Shown: in pieces, positions 46,652 through 55,423 of the stretch
How positions within the stretch are numbered: position 1 is the first letter of the stretch
How the letters are laid out: each line of letters opens with the position of its first letter
Origin: an uncultured Selenomonadales bacterium
GTDB taxonomy: Bacteria; Bacillota; Negativicutes; Acidaminococcales; Acidaminococcaceae
DNA length: 64,000 nt
Reading direction: 5' to 3'
Assembly: GCA_900314855.1 (NCBI GenBank)
Contig: OMWZ01000013.1
Span: forward strand, 20,236 to 84,235
The notes under the pieces: generated by a model
The model's input: the letters and a program-made list of their open reading frames with translations, nothing else
Database searches by the model: none
Told to the model about the DNA's origin: nothing
Program-made: the position numbers and the translations under genes

Positions 46652-47344
46652 TCAGTCCCTGCGCCCCTTTTTCGCGTCGACCATGGAGGCCATGAGCGTC
46701 CGCTCCGCGTTTTCCAGATGGACGCGGGCCGCCTCCTGGGAACCCTCCACATCGTGGCGCGCAATGGAGTCCACCAGGGACCGGTGCTCCTCCTGCGTGT
46801 CCTTGAGGCGCCCCGGATAGCGCATGGACGTCCGCCGGATGCCTGTCAGCTGTTCCCGCAGGTTATTGATGATGTTGCGCAGCCGTTCGTTGCCCGACGC
46901 GCGGTACAGGACATCGTGGAAGGCCACATCGTTTTCGACGATCTTATCCATGTTGTTTTCGTCGATGCCGTGCTGGATCTGGAGCAGCAGGAACTGCATC
47001 TCCTCCAGCTGTTCCCCCGAAATGCGTTCCGCCGCCAGGCCCGCCGCCAGCGTCTCCAGGCTCGTGCGGATCTCATAGACGTCGTTGATGTCCTTGAGGG
47101 ACATATCGGCCACATAGGTGCCGCGCCGCGGGATCATGACGACAAACCCTTCCAGCTCCAGTTTGCGGATGGCTTCGCGGACCGGCGTGCGGCTGACCCC
47201 CATTTCATCGGCAAGCTGGATTTCCATGAGCCGTTCGCCCGGGGCGAACGTCCCGTTGATGATGGCCTGGCGGATGTGCTCGCACACGAGTTCCCGCAAG
47301 GGTTTATAGCTGTCCAGACGAATCTGTTCCAAATGTCCGCTCAT
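46652..47344 (-). CDS. GntR-family (FadR subgroup) transcriptional regulator
   Basis: This is a 230-residue regulator. The N-terminal winged helix (about 12-78) has EHIRQAIINGTFAPGERLME and LADEMGVSRTPVREAIRKLE. The C-terminal FCD helical domain (about 95-215) has ENDVAFHDVLYRASGNERL, whose Asp and His residues can bind a metal and a carboxylate ligand. The ligand is unknown. It overlaps the ispE stop by 4 bases. Homologues beside ispE are common in Negativicutes and clostridia, where a PurR occurs in Bacillus. Confidence 0.9.
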   Translation of the reverse strand: MSGHLEQIRLDSYKPLRELVCEHIRQAIINGTFAPGERLMEIQLADEMGVSRTPVREAIRKLELEGFVVMIPRRGTYVADMSLKDINDVYEIRTSLETLAAGLAAERISGEQLEEMQFLLLQIQHGIDENNMDKIVENDVAFHDVLYRASGNERLRNIINNLREQLTGIRRTSMRYPGRLKDTQEEHRSLVDSIARHDVEGSQEAARVHLENAERTLMASMVDAKKGRRD

Positions 47345-48201
47345 CGTTTCATCCTCCCCGTCGTCTCCGTCACTGCGATTTCCAGGTCCCGCGCCGCCAG
47401 CCGGTCCGCAATGGCCGCCGCCGCTTCCCGCGTGGGCGCTATCCCGAAGACCGTCGGGCCGCTGCCGCTCATCATGGCGGCCAGGGCGCCGTGACCGCGC
47501 ATGACCTGTTTGATTTCCCCGATTTCCGCATGGGCCGCAGCCGTCACCGGTTCCAGCACATTCCCCAGCAGGCGCGGCAGCTTGTCCACCCTCCCCTGCC
47601 GCACGGCGTCCGCCAGGGCGGCAATGTCGGGATGGACGACATTCTTCTGTTTGTCATATTCCCGGTAAGCCCACGGGGTGGAGACCGCCACGCGGGGCTT
47701 CGCCAGCACGATGTATTGGACCGGCAGGTCCGGCAGGGGAGTGAGGATTTCGCCCCGCCCCGTGGCCAGGCTGGTGCCGCCGCGGACACAGAAGGGAACG
47801 TCGGAGCCGAGCTGGGCGCCCAGCCGTTCCAGGCGGTCCGCCGGCAGGTCCAGCTCCCAGTAGCGGTTCAGGCCCCGCAGCACGGCAGCCGCGTCGGTGC
47901 TGCCGCCGGCCAGGCCGGCCGCCAGGAAAATCTTTTTTTCAATGTGGATGTGGACCCGCGGCGTCCGCCGTGCGAAACGTCCCATCAGTTCCGCCGCCTG
48001 GTAGGCCAGATTGGACGGCCCGCCTTCCAGGTCATCCCGGTCCGTCGTCACGACCAGTTCCGGCGCGTCCGTCAGCGCGACCGTATCCGCCAGGGCCAGG
48101 CTCTGCATCAGCATAGCCACCTCGTGATACCGGTCCGGCCGCATCCCCAGGATATCAAGGCCGAGGTTGATCTTAGCCTGTCCTTTTTCGACGATTTTCA
48201 T
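47341..48201 (-). CDS. ispE: 4-diphosphocytidyl-2-C-methyl-D-erythritol kinase
   Basis: This 286-residue GHMP kinase of the MEP isoprenoid pathway supplies undecaprenyl carriers among other products. It has AKINLGLDILGMRPDRYHEV at the N-terminus, the ATP loop AAGLAGGSTDAAAVLR (about 92-107) and MSGSGPTVFGI near the C-terminus. GGGAGGAAC precedes ATG 48201; the upstream in-frame reading enters the promoter region and was trimmed. Confidence 0.96.
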   Translation of the reverse strand: MKIVEKGQAKINLGLDILGMRPDRYHEVAMLMQSLALADTVALTDAPELVVTTDRDDLEGGPSNLAYQAAELMGRFARRTPRVHIHIEKKIFLAAGLAGGSTDAAAVLRGLNRYWELDLPADRLERLGAQLGSDVPFCVRGGTSLATGRGEILTPLPDLPVQYIVLAKPRVAVSTPWAYREYDKQKNVVHPDIAALADAVRQGRVDKLPRLLGNVLEPVTAAAHAEIGEIKQVMRGHGALAAMMSGSGPTVFGIAPTREAAAAIADRLAARDLEIAVTETTGRMKR

Positions 48202-48341
48202 CGCTCCGTTCCTCCCATCCACAGAGGCATGCCCTCGTGGTTGTTTTGCCTCTTCTGTATACTGCACACACCGACACAATTATATTTTACCATAAAAAGA
48301 GCGCCGTGACACACAAAACCATGGAAATGGGGAACTGCGCC

Positions 48342-48369
48342 TTGCTTTTTTCCCGGCCCGTGTTATGCT
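48342..48369 (+). promoter_or_regulatory. Promoter for the YitT-family gene
   Basis: TTGCTT (48342-48347) and TATGCT (48364-48369) are 16 bases apart on the plus strand. Transcription would begin near 48376, leaving the ATG at 48381 almost leaderless. Confidence 0.55.
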
Positions 48370-48434
48370 AGGTAGATGAAATGTTCCGAAAAATTCAGAG
48401 GCAGGCTGCTCCGGGCAGCCCCGTGGAGGTTCCT

Positions 48435-49385
48435 TTGCAGACTCAAGTGAAACACCAGCTCAAGCGCTACCTGACCATTACCCTGGGCACGTGTATTTCC
48501 GGCATCGCCCTGAACGCCTTCTTCCTGCCGCACGAATTGCTGAGCGGCGGCGTCACGGGCCTGGGCATGATCCTGTACTACCTGTTCGGCTGGCAGGTCA
48601 GCGTGACCAACATCGTCTTCAACATTCCCTTGTTTTTCCTGGCCTACCGGCTGATGAGCCGCAACTATTTTCTCAGCGGGATCTTCGGCACCGTAGCCTT
48701 GTCCTTCTGGCTCCACGCGTTCGCCCCCCTGAGCCAGATGCACCTGGTCCATGACGCCATGCTGAGCTGTATCGCCGGCGGCGTCCTCCACGGCATCGGC
48801 CTGGGCACGCTCTACCACGTCGGCGGCAGTACGGGCGGCTCCGACATTATCGGCGCCATCGTGGAAAAATTCTACTCGATCAGCATCGGCACGACGGGCT
48901 TTGCCATCAACGTCGTCCTGCTCTGCACAGGCGCCTTTTTCTTCGGCATCGAACCAGCCCTCTATACCCTCGTGGCCTACTTTGCCGTCGCCAAGGTCAG
49001 CAACGCCTTTACGGACGGCTTCGACTACAAAAAGAACGTCTTCATCATCAGTGAGCAGAACGAGGCCATCGCCGAAGCCATCATCAAGATTGTCGGCCGC
49101 GGCGTCACGTACATCCAGGGCGAAGGCGCCTTCACGCACCAGCATCGCAAAATGATCTTCTGCGTCGTCAAGCTCACGCAGATCGCCAAAGTCAAACAGC
49201 TCGTCAAGGAATACGATCCGTACGCCTTCATGATCATCCAGGACGCGAACGATGTCTTCGGCCGCGGGTTCACGCAAAAGACCAATCACACCATCCAGCG
49301 GCCGCCGGAACTGCGCATGAACTGGGAAGAAATGGAGGCCGCGGAAAAGAAGACCGCGGCGCGGCAAAAAAATAGGCAGGAATAG
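48435..49385 (+). CDS. YitT family membrane protein (DUF161 and DUF2179)
   Basis: This is an approximately 316-residue protein. Five or six membrane helices (about 10-185) include HELLSGGVTGLGMILYYLFG and LYHVGGSTGGSDIIGAI. A cytoplasmic DUF2179 domain follows (about 195-290), with VFIISEQNEAIAEAII and GEGAFTHQHRKMIFCVV. Function is unknown; the family is proposed to be transport related. I chose TTG 48435 because GGAGGT lies 4 bases upstream. ATG 48381 in the same frame has no Shine-Dalgarno and would add 18 residues. Confidence 0.88.
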   Translation: MQTQVKHQLKRYLTITLGTCISGIALNAFFLPHELLSGGVTGLGMILYYLFGWQVSVTNIVFNIPLFFLAYRLMSRNYFLSGIFGTVALSFWLHAFAPLSQMHLVHDAMLSCIAGGVLHGIGLGTLYHVGGSTGGSDIIGAIVEKFYSISIGTTGFAINVVLLCTGAFFFGIEPALYTLVAYFAVAKVSNAFTDGFDYKKNVFIISEQNEAIAEAIIKIVGRGVTYIQGEGAFTHQHRKMIFCVVKLTQIAKVKQLVKEYDPYAFMIIQDANDVFGRGFTQKTNHTIQRPPELRMNWEEMEAAEKKTAARQKNRQE

Positions 49386-49427
49386 GCAGGAACGGAGCCA
49401 AGACACCCAGCGGTCGTCCCGAACGAA

Positions 49428-49460
49428 AAAATCCCCTCTCCCGTTGGGAGAGGGGATTTT
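49428..49460. terminator. Bidirectional terminator between yitT-family gene and ftsH
   Basis: AAAATCCCCTCTCCC (49428-49442) pairs perfectly with GGGAGAGGGGATTTT (49446-49460), with T-rich sequence on both exits. It serves the two convergent genes. Confidence 0.9.
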
Positions 49461-49563
49461 CGTTTTGGCGAAGGGTTCGCCTGGAAAGCGCGCTAGGCAC
49501 CCGGAGCGGCCGGCCGTCCGGCGCGCCCGCCGCCCCCTGTTTCACGAGGGGGCCTGTTTTCCG

Positions 49564-51684
49564 TCAGGCCCGCGGATCAGGGGCAGACGGGGCGTCCCCG
49601 CTGCCGGGGCCGGCGTCCGTTCCCGCGGAATCCAGGCCGGCTTTCTGTGCGTCCGTCAGCGGCGTGCCGTCGACGTTTTCCCCACGGGCCGCGGCCTCGC
49701 GTTTGGCCGCAGCTTCCCAGGCGGCAGAGCGGGCCGCCTCGCGGGCGGCGTCCTCCGCGGCTTTTTCCGCGTCGGCTTCCCGTTCCCGCTCGTTCTTTTC
49801 CGCCGCTTCTTCCGAAGCGCGGCGCAAGGCTTCTTCCGGATCCTCGTGATGGAGGATGGCCATGAATTCCTCGCCCGTAATAGTTTCCTTTTCCAGCAGG
49901 TACGCCGCCAGGCGGTCCATGTCCTCGCGATGTTCCCGGAGGATGGCCACGGCTTTCCGGTGCGCTTCCTTGATCAGTTCGGCTACCTTCTGGTCGATGC
50001 GGGCCGCCGTGGCCTCACTGCACGTGAGGGACGTGTCGCCGCCCAGATAGGCGTTCTGAATGGTTTCCATACCCATCATGTCAAACTCTTCCGTCATGCC
50101 CAGACGGGCCACCATGGCGCGGGCCAGGCGCGTCGCCTGCTCGATGTCGTTGGCGGCTCCGCCCGTGACGAGGTTGAAGACCACTTCCTCGGCCGAACGG
50201 CCGCCGGTGATCGTCACAATGCGATTGAACAGTTCTTCCTTGCTCTGGAGGACCTTTTCCTGCGTGTCCACCTGCATGGTGTACCCCAGGGCGCCGCTCG
50301 TGCGCGGCACAATGGTAATCTTGTGGACCGGGGCGGAATGGGTCTGCAGGGCCGCCACCAGGGCATGGCCTATTTCATGGTACGCGATGATTTTCTTTTC
50401 TTCCGGCGAAATGACCGCGCCCTTCCGCTGGTACCCGGCGATAATCACTTCCACCGATTCTTCCAGGTCCTGCTGGTTCACTTTGTCGCGTCCCATACGG
50501 ACAGCCCGCAGGGCCGCTTCGTTGACGATATTCGCCAGTTCGGCGCCGGACGCGCCGGCCGTGGCGCGGGCAATGGCATTCAGGTCGATGTCGTCTTCCA
50601 TGCGCACATCCTGGGAATGGACCTTTAGGATCGCCTCGCGGCCGTGCAGGTCCGGCAATTCCACAGGGATGCGACGGTCGAAACGGCCCGGGCGGAGCAG
50701 GGCCTTGTCCAGGGATTCGGGGCGGTTCGTCGCCGCCAGGATAATGACGCCCTTGCTGCCGTCAAAGCCGTCCATTTCGGACAGGAGTTGGTTCAGGGTC
50801 TGTTCCCGTTCGTCGTTGCTGCCGAAGGCGCCCGTGTCCCGCTTTTTGCCGATAGCGTCGATTTCGTCGATAAAAACAATGCAAGGCGCCTTTTTCTGGG
50901 CCTGGTCGAACAAGTCGCGCACCCGGGCGGCGCCCATCCCGACGAACATTTCAATGAATTCCGAGCCGGAAATGCTGAAGAACGGGACCTTCGCCTCGCC
51001 GGCAATGGCCTTGGCCAGGAGCGTCTTGCCTGTGCCCGGAGGCCCAACGAGAAGCGCGCCTTTCGGCATGGTCGCGCCGATTTGCTGGTATTTGTCCGGA
51101 TGGTGCAGGAAATCAACCAGCTCGACCAAGGCTTCCTTGGCCTCGTCCTGGCCCGCTACATCCGCGAAGGTAACGCCCGTATTGGCCTGCATATAGACCT
51201 TGGCGTTGCTCTTGCCGAAATTGCCCATGCCGCCGAAGCCGCCGAAGCCGCCGCCGCGGCGCCCCATGAACCACATGATGAGCTGGCCGATGGCGAAGAA
51301 GAACACGATCGGCAGGATCCAGTTGTAAAGAAAGCTTTCCAGGGGCGAGCTTTCCCTCGGGATAATCTGGGAGAAGGTGACTTTGTTCTTTTCCAGGCGC
51401 GTCAAAAGCTGCGGGTCCTCGGCGCGGCCCGTGACGTAGATCTTTTTGTCGTTGGCATCGCTCGACGTGGCCGCCAGGCGCTTGTCACTGATTTCCACCT
51501 TGGAGAATTTGCCTTCGTCCACCATCTGCAGGAACGTGCTGTACGGGATGTCGTCGACCTGGGGTTTCCACAGGGTCGGGAACACGTACTGGTTCAGCAG
51601 CATGATGACGAGAAAGGCCAGGACATAATAAAGGTACAACGGCCGGCGTCCATTGCCGTCGTTGCGGTTTTTCTGGTTGTTCAT
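49564..51684 (-). CDS. ftsH: ATP-dependent membrane zinc protease FtsH
   Basis: This is a 706-residue AAA+ protease that degrades membrane and regulatory proteins, including LpxC in E. coli. Two N-terminal membrane segments (about 18-35 and 120-140) flank an extracytoplasmic domain. The AAA module has GPPGTGKTLLAKAIAGEA and VFIDEIDAIGKKRD. The zinc site is HEIGH (more often HEAGH). The C-terminal about 90 residues form a long Ala/Glu/Arg-rich tail beyond the usual end. AAGGAGG precedes ATG 51684. Co-occurrence with lpxC in the window makes LpxC turnover a possible role, not shown. Confidence 0.97.
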   Translation of the reverse strand: MNNQKNRNDGNGRRPLYLYYVLAFLVIMLLNQYVFPTLWKPQVDDIPYSTFLQMVDEGKFSKVEISDKRLAATSSDANDKKIYVTGRAEDPQLLTRLEKNKVTFSQIIPRESSPLESFLYNWILPIVFFFAIGQLIMWFMGRRGGGFGGFGGMGNFGKSNAKVYMQANTGVTFADVAGQDEAKEALVELVDFLHHPDKYQQIGATMPKGALLVGPPGTGKTLLAKAIAGEAKVPFFSISGSEFIEMFVGMGAARVRDLFDQAQKKAPCIVFIDEIDAIGKKRDTGAFGSNDEREQTLNQLLSEMDGFDGSKGVIILAATNRPESLDKALLRPGRFDRRIPVELPDLHGREAILKVHSQDVRMEDDIDLNAIARATAGASGAELANIVNEAALRAVRMGRDKVNQQDLEESVEVIIAGYQRKGAVISPEEKKIIAYHEIGHALVAALQTHSAPVHKITIVPRTSGALGYTMQVDTQEKVLQSKEELFNRIVTITGGRSAEEVVFNLVTGGAANDIEQATRLARAMVARLGMTEEFDMMGMETIQNAYLGGDTSLTCSEATAARIDQKVAELIKEAHRKAVAILREHREDMDRLAAYLLEKETITGEEFMAILHHEDPEEALRRASEEAAEKNEREREADAEKAAEDAAREAARSAAWEAAAKREAAARGENVDGTPLTDAQKAGLDSAGTDAGPGSGDAPSAPDPRA

Positions 51685-51716
51685 GTTGCCCTCCTTATCG
51701 CGGGATACTTTTCCTT

Positions 51717-51745
51717 ATTCTACCGCCTGGGCCGGAAGGCCGCAA
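51717..51745 (-). promoter_or_regulatory. Promoter for ftsH
   Basis: On the minus strand, TTGCGG (51740-51745) and TAGAAT (51717-51722) are 17 bases apart, with a leader of about 27 bases. Confidence 0.6.
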
Positions 51746-51854
51746 GCCGCAAGTGTGAAAAAATGACGAATTATGCGCTGCTGGAGGGAAGCCCGTTCCC
51801 GCCGGGCGGAAAGGGGCTTCCGGGGCGGCCCGGGAAGCGGGGCGCGGCGCGGGC

Positions 51855-51885
51855 ATTTTGTATACACTATATGAATTTTGTATAC
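51855..51885 (+). repeat. Two direct repeats ATTTTGTATAC upstream of the pyc promoter
   Basis: Exact 11-bp copies at 51855-51865 and 51875-51885 are offset by 20 bp, two helical turns, so both face the same side of DNA. Each contains the GTATAC palindrome. The pair ends 14 bases before the -35. Confidence 0.6.
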
Positions 51886-51899
51886 TTGCCCCGCGGCGG

Positions 51900-51928
51900 T
51901 TGAATTCACTTCGGCCCTATACTAAAAT
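51900..51928 (+). promoter_or_regulatory. Promoter for pyc
   Basis: TTGAAT (51900-51905) and TAAAAT (51923-51928) are 17 bases apart, about 40 bases upstream of the pyc start. Confidence 0.6.
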
Positions 51929-51973
51929 GAACGTATGCTAACGTGTCGCACTATTGCCAAAGGAGGCTCCTAT

Positions 51974-54900
51974 ATGAAGAAAATCAAGACCGTCCTCGTC
52001 GCCAACCGCGGGGAAATTGCCATCCGCGTGTTCCGCGCCTGCGCGGAACTGGGAATCCGCACCATCGCCATCTTCTCCAAGGAAGACACCCTGTCCCTGC
52101 ACCGGAACAAGGCGGACGAGGCCTATCTCGTCGGCCGCGGCAAGGGTCCCGTCGAAGCGTACCTCGACATCGAGGATATCATGCGCATCGCCCGGGAGCA
52201 CCAGGTGGACGCCATCCATCCGGGGTACGGCTTCCTGTCGGAAAACGCCGACCTGGCCAAGCGGTGCCGGGAGGAAGGTATTACCTTCATCGGGCCCCAT
52301 GTGGATCACCTGATCATGTTCGGCGACAAAGTCAACGCCCGCGAACAGGCCAGACGGGCCGGCATCCCCATGATTCCCGGCAGCGACGGCCCCGTCCGCT
52401 CCCTGGAAGAAGTACAGGCCTTCGGCCGTGAACACGGTTATCCGCTGATCATCAAAGCCGTCAACGGCGGCGGCGGCCGCGGCATGCGCGCCGTTTCCTC
52501 CGAGGCGGAACTCGGGACGGCCTACGACCTGGCCAAATCGGAAGCCCTGAAAGCGTTCGGCAGCGAGGAAATCTACGTCGAAAAATACTTGAAAGATCCG
52601 AAACACATCGAAGTCCAGGTCCTGGGGGACGAACACGGCAACCTGGTCCACCTGTTCGAACGGGACTGCTCCGTCCAGCGCCGCCACCAGAAAGTCATTG
52701 AAATGGCGCCGGCTACCTTCGTGCCCGCCGCCCTGCGGCAGCAGATCTGCGACGCCGCCCTACGCCTCATGGGCAACGTCCACTACGTGAGCGCCGGCAC
52801 GTGCGAATTTCTCGTCACCCCCGACGGACACTTCTACTTTATTGAAGTCAACCCCCGTATCCAGGTGGAACACACCGTCACGGAGGCCATTACCGGCATC
52901 GACATCGTCCAGGCCCAGATCCGCATTGCCGAGGGCTGGGACATGCACGCCCCCGAAGTCGGCGTCCCGCGGCAGCAGGATATCCACTACCGCGGCGAAG
53001 CCATCCAGTGCCGGATCACGACGGAAGACCCCCTGAACCACTTCATGCCCGATACGGGCAAACTCATCGCCTACCGCTCGGGCGGCGGCATGGGCATCCG
53101 TCTGGACGCCGGCAACGCCTTCACGGGCTCCGTCATCACCCCCTATTACGATTCCCTGCTCGTCAAGGCGACGACGTGGGGCCTGACGCACCAGATTACG
53201 GTGACGAAAATGCTCCGCTGCCTCCGCGAATTCCGCATCCGCGGCGTCAAAACCAACATCGCCTTCCTGGAAAAGGTGCTCCAGAACCCGAAATTCCTCG
53301 ACGGTTCCTATACGACGAACTTCATCGACACGACGCCGGAACTGTTCCATTTCCCGGAAAGCAGGGACCGCGGCACCAAGCTCCTCCATTATGTGGCCGA
53401 TGTCACGGTCAACGGGTACGCCAATGTCGGCGTCGTCCCGAAACCGGATTTCGCTCCCATGAACCTGCCGAAGCCTTTCACGGGCAATTTCCCGTCGGGC
53501 ACACGGCAAATCCTCGACGCCCGCGGACCGGAAGGCCTGGCCAAGTGGGTCCAGGACCAGAAGGAAGTCCTCGTGACGGACACGACCTTCCGGGACGCCC
53601 ACCAGTCCCTGTTCGCCACGCGCCTGCGCACAGCCGACATGCTGCGCGTCCTCCGCGACACGGCCGGCAAGCTGCCGGGCCTGTTCTCCTTCGAGGACTG
53701 GGGCGGCGCGACCTTCGACGTGGCCTACCGTTTCCTGGACGAAAGCCCCTGGGCCCGTCTGCAGCAATTCCGCGAAGCGGCGCCCAATATCCTGAACCAG
53801 ATGCTTCTCCGCGGCGCCAACGCCGTAGGCTACACCAGCTATCCCGACAATGTCGTCAAGGAATTCATCCGCCTGTCCGCCAAGAACGGCATCGATGTCT
53901 TCCGCATCTTCGATTCCCTGAACGGCCTGGACAATATGCGCCTGTCCATTGATACGGTCCGGGAGTGCAACAAAGTCGCCGAGGCCGCCCTGTGCTATAC
54001 GGGGGACATCCTGGACGCCAGCCGGGAAAAATACAACCTGCAGTACTACGTCGATATGGCAAAGGAGCTGGCACGGGCCGGCGCCAATATCATCGCCATC
54101 AAGGACATGGCGGGCCTGCTGAAGCCCGAAGCGGCGTACCAGCTGATCCGCGCCCTGAAGGACGCCGTCGACCTGCCCATTCACCTGCACACGCACGATG
54201 GCAGCGGCAACAGCATCTACACCTACGCCCGCGCCATCGACGCCGGCGTCGATATTGTCGACACGGCCATGAGCGCCATGAGCTGCGGCACGTCGCAGCC
54301 CTCCACGGCAGGGCTCTACTACGCCCTGGAAGGGCACCCGCGCCAGCCCAAGCTCGATGTTAACGCCCTGAACGAGCTGTCCCGCTACTGGGAAACGATC
54401 CGTCCGTACTACAAGGCGGCGGACAAGACGGAAACCTTCCCGAACCCCGAAGTCTACATCCATGAAATGCCCGGCGGCCAGTACACGAACCTGAAACAGC
54501 AGGCGGCGGCCCTGGGCCTGCTGGACCGCTGGGAAGAAATCAAGGACATGTACCACCGCGTCTCCATGATGTTCGGCGACGTCATCAAAGTCACGCCGTC
54601 GTCCAAGGTCGTCGGCGACATGACCCTCTTCATGGTCCAGAATGAATTGACGGAAGAAGATGTCTACGCCAAGGGGGAAAGCATGGACTTCCCCGCGTCG
54701 GTCATCAACTTCTTCCAGGGCGGCATCGGGACGCCCTACGGCGGCTTCCCGAAACGGCTGCAGCAGATTATCCTGCGGGACCGCAAGCCCATGACGGAAC
54801 GGCCCGGCGCCGTCCTGCCCCCGGTGGACCTGGAAGCGAAACGGCAGGAGCTGAAGGAAATGGGCGCCCCCACGACGGACGAGGCCATCTCTTCCTACTG

Positions 54901-55414
54901 CCTCTATCCCGACGTGTTCCGCCAGTGGGTCCAGCGCCACGAGGAATTCGGCGACGTGTCGGTTCTCGATACGCCGACCTTCTTCTTCGGCATGACCCGC
55001 GGCGAAGAAATCAGCGTGGAAATCGAGAAGGGCAAAGTCGTCATCATTAAATTGATCCATATCAGCGAGGCCGACGAAAGCGGCCATCGCGTCGTCAGCT
55101 TCGAATTCAACGGCATGCCCCGTGAAATCACGGTCTTCGACCGCAACGCCAAGCGGACGACCGTCACGCGCAAAAAGGCCGACAAGGCGAACCCCGGCGA
55201 AATCGGAGCCACCCTGGCTGGCTCCGTCGTCAAGATCCTGGTGGAAAAGGGCCAATCCGTTACCAAGGGCGCGCCCCTCATCGTCACGGAAGCCATGAAG
55301 ATGGAAACGACCCTGGCGGCCCCCTTGTCGGGCATCATCAGCCAGATCCTGGTCCAGCCCGGCAGCCGGATTGAAAACGGGGACTGCCTCCTGACAATCG
55401 ACAGCAAAAACTAA
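51974..55414 (+). CDS. pyc: Pyruvate carboxylase
   Basis: This is a 1146-residue biotin enzyme converting pyruvate and bicarbonate to oxaloacetate. The biotin carboxylase domain (about 1-450) has ANRGEIAIRVFRA, GGGGRGMRAV and EVNPRIQVEHTVTE. The carboxyltransferase domain (about 520-820) has TDTTFRDAHQSLFATRLRT and AIKDMAGLL. The biotin carrier at the C-terminus has TEAMKMETTLAAP with the target Lys. AGGAGG 7 bases before ATG 51974 sets the start. It feeds the C4 branch toward succinate or propionate, as expected in fermenting Negativicutes. Confidence 0.98.
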   Translation: MKKIKTVLVANRGEIAIRVFRACAELGIRTIAIFSKEDTLSLHRNKADEAYLVGRGKGPVEAYLDIEDIMRIAREHQVDAIHPGYGFLSENADLAKRCREEGITFIGPHVDHLIMFGDKVNAREQARRAGIPMIPGSDGPVRSLEEVQAFGREHGYPLIIKAVNGGGGRGMRAVSSEAELGTAYDLAKSEALKAFGSEEIYVEKYLKDPKHIEVQVLGDEHGNLVHLFERDCSVQRRHQKVIEMAPATFVPAALRQQICDAALRLMGNVHYVSAGTCEFLVTPDGHFYFIEVNPRIQVEHTVTEAITGIDIVQAQIRIAEGWDMHAPEVGVPRQQDIHYRGEAIQCRITTEDPLNHFMPDTGKLIAYRSGGGMGIRLDAGNAFTGSVITPYYDSLLVKATTWGLTHQITVTKMLRCLREFRIRGVKTNIAFLEKVLQNPKFLDGSYTTNFIDTTPELFHFPESRDRGTKLLHYVADVTVNGYANVGVVPKPDFAPMNLPKPFTGNFPSGTRQILDARGPEGLAKWVQDQKEVLVTDTTFRDAHQSLFATRLRTADMLRVLRDTAGKLPGLFSFEDWGGATFDVAYRFLDESPWARLQQFREAAPNILNQMLLRGANAVGYTSYPDNVVKEFIRLSAKNGIDVFRIFDSLNGLDNMRLSIDTVRECNKVAEAALCYTGDILDASREKYNLQYYVDMAKELARAGANIIAIKDMAGLLKPEAAYQLIRALKDAVDLPIHLHTHDGSGNSIYTYARAIDAGVDIVDTAMSAMSCGTSQPSTAGLYYALEGHPRQPKLDVNALNELSRYWETIRPYYKAADKTETFPNPEVYIHEMPGGQYTNLKQQAAALGLLDRWEEIKDMYHRVSMMFGDVIKVTPSSKVVGDMTLFMVQNELTEEDVYAKGESMDFPASVINFFQGGIGTPYGGFPKRLQQIILRDRKPMTERPGAVLPPVDLEAKRQELKEMGAPTTDEAISSYCLYPDVFRQWVQRHEEFGDVSVLDTPTFFFGMTRGEEISVEIEKGKVVIIKLIHISEADESGHRVVSFEFNGMPREITVFDRNAKRTTVTRKKADKANPGEIGATLAGSVVKILVEKGQSVTKGAPLIVTEAMKMETTLAAPLSGIISQILVQPGSRIENGDCLLTIDSKN

Positions 55415-55423
55415 GGAACCCTT

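Noticed and set aside
48265..48300. Promoter for ispE from the minus-strand TATAAT in this gap
   Set aside because: A good -10 is present but no acceptable -35 at 16-18 bases, so it was not listed as a feature.
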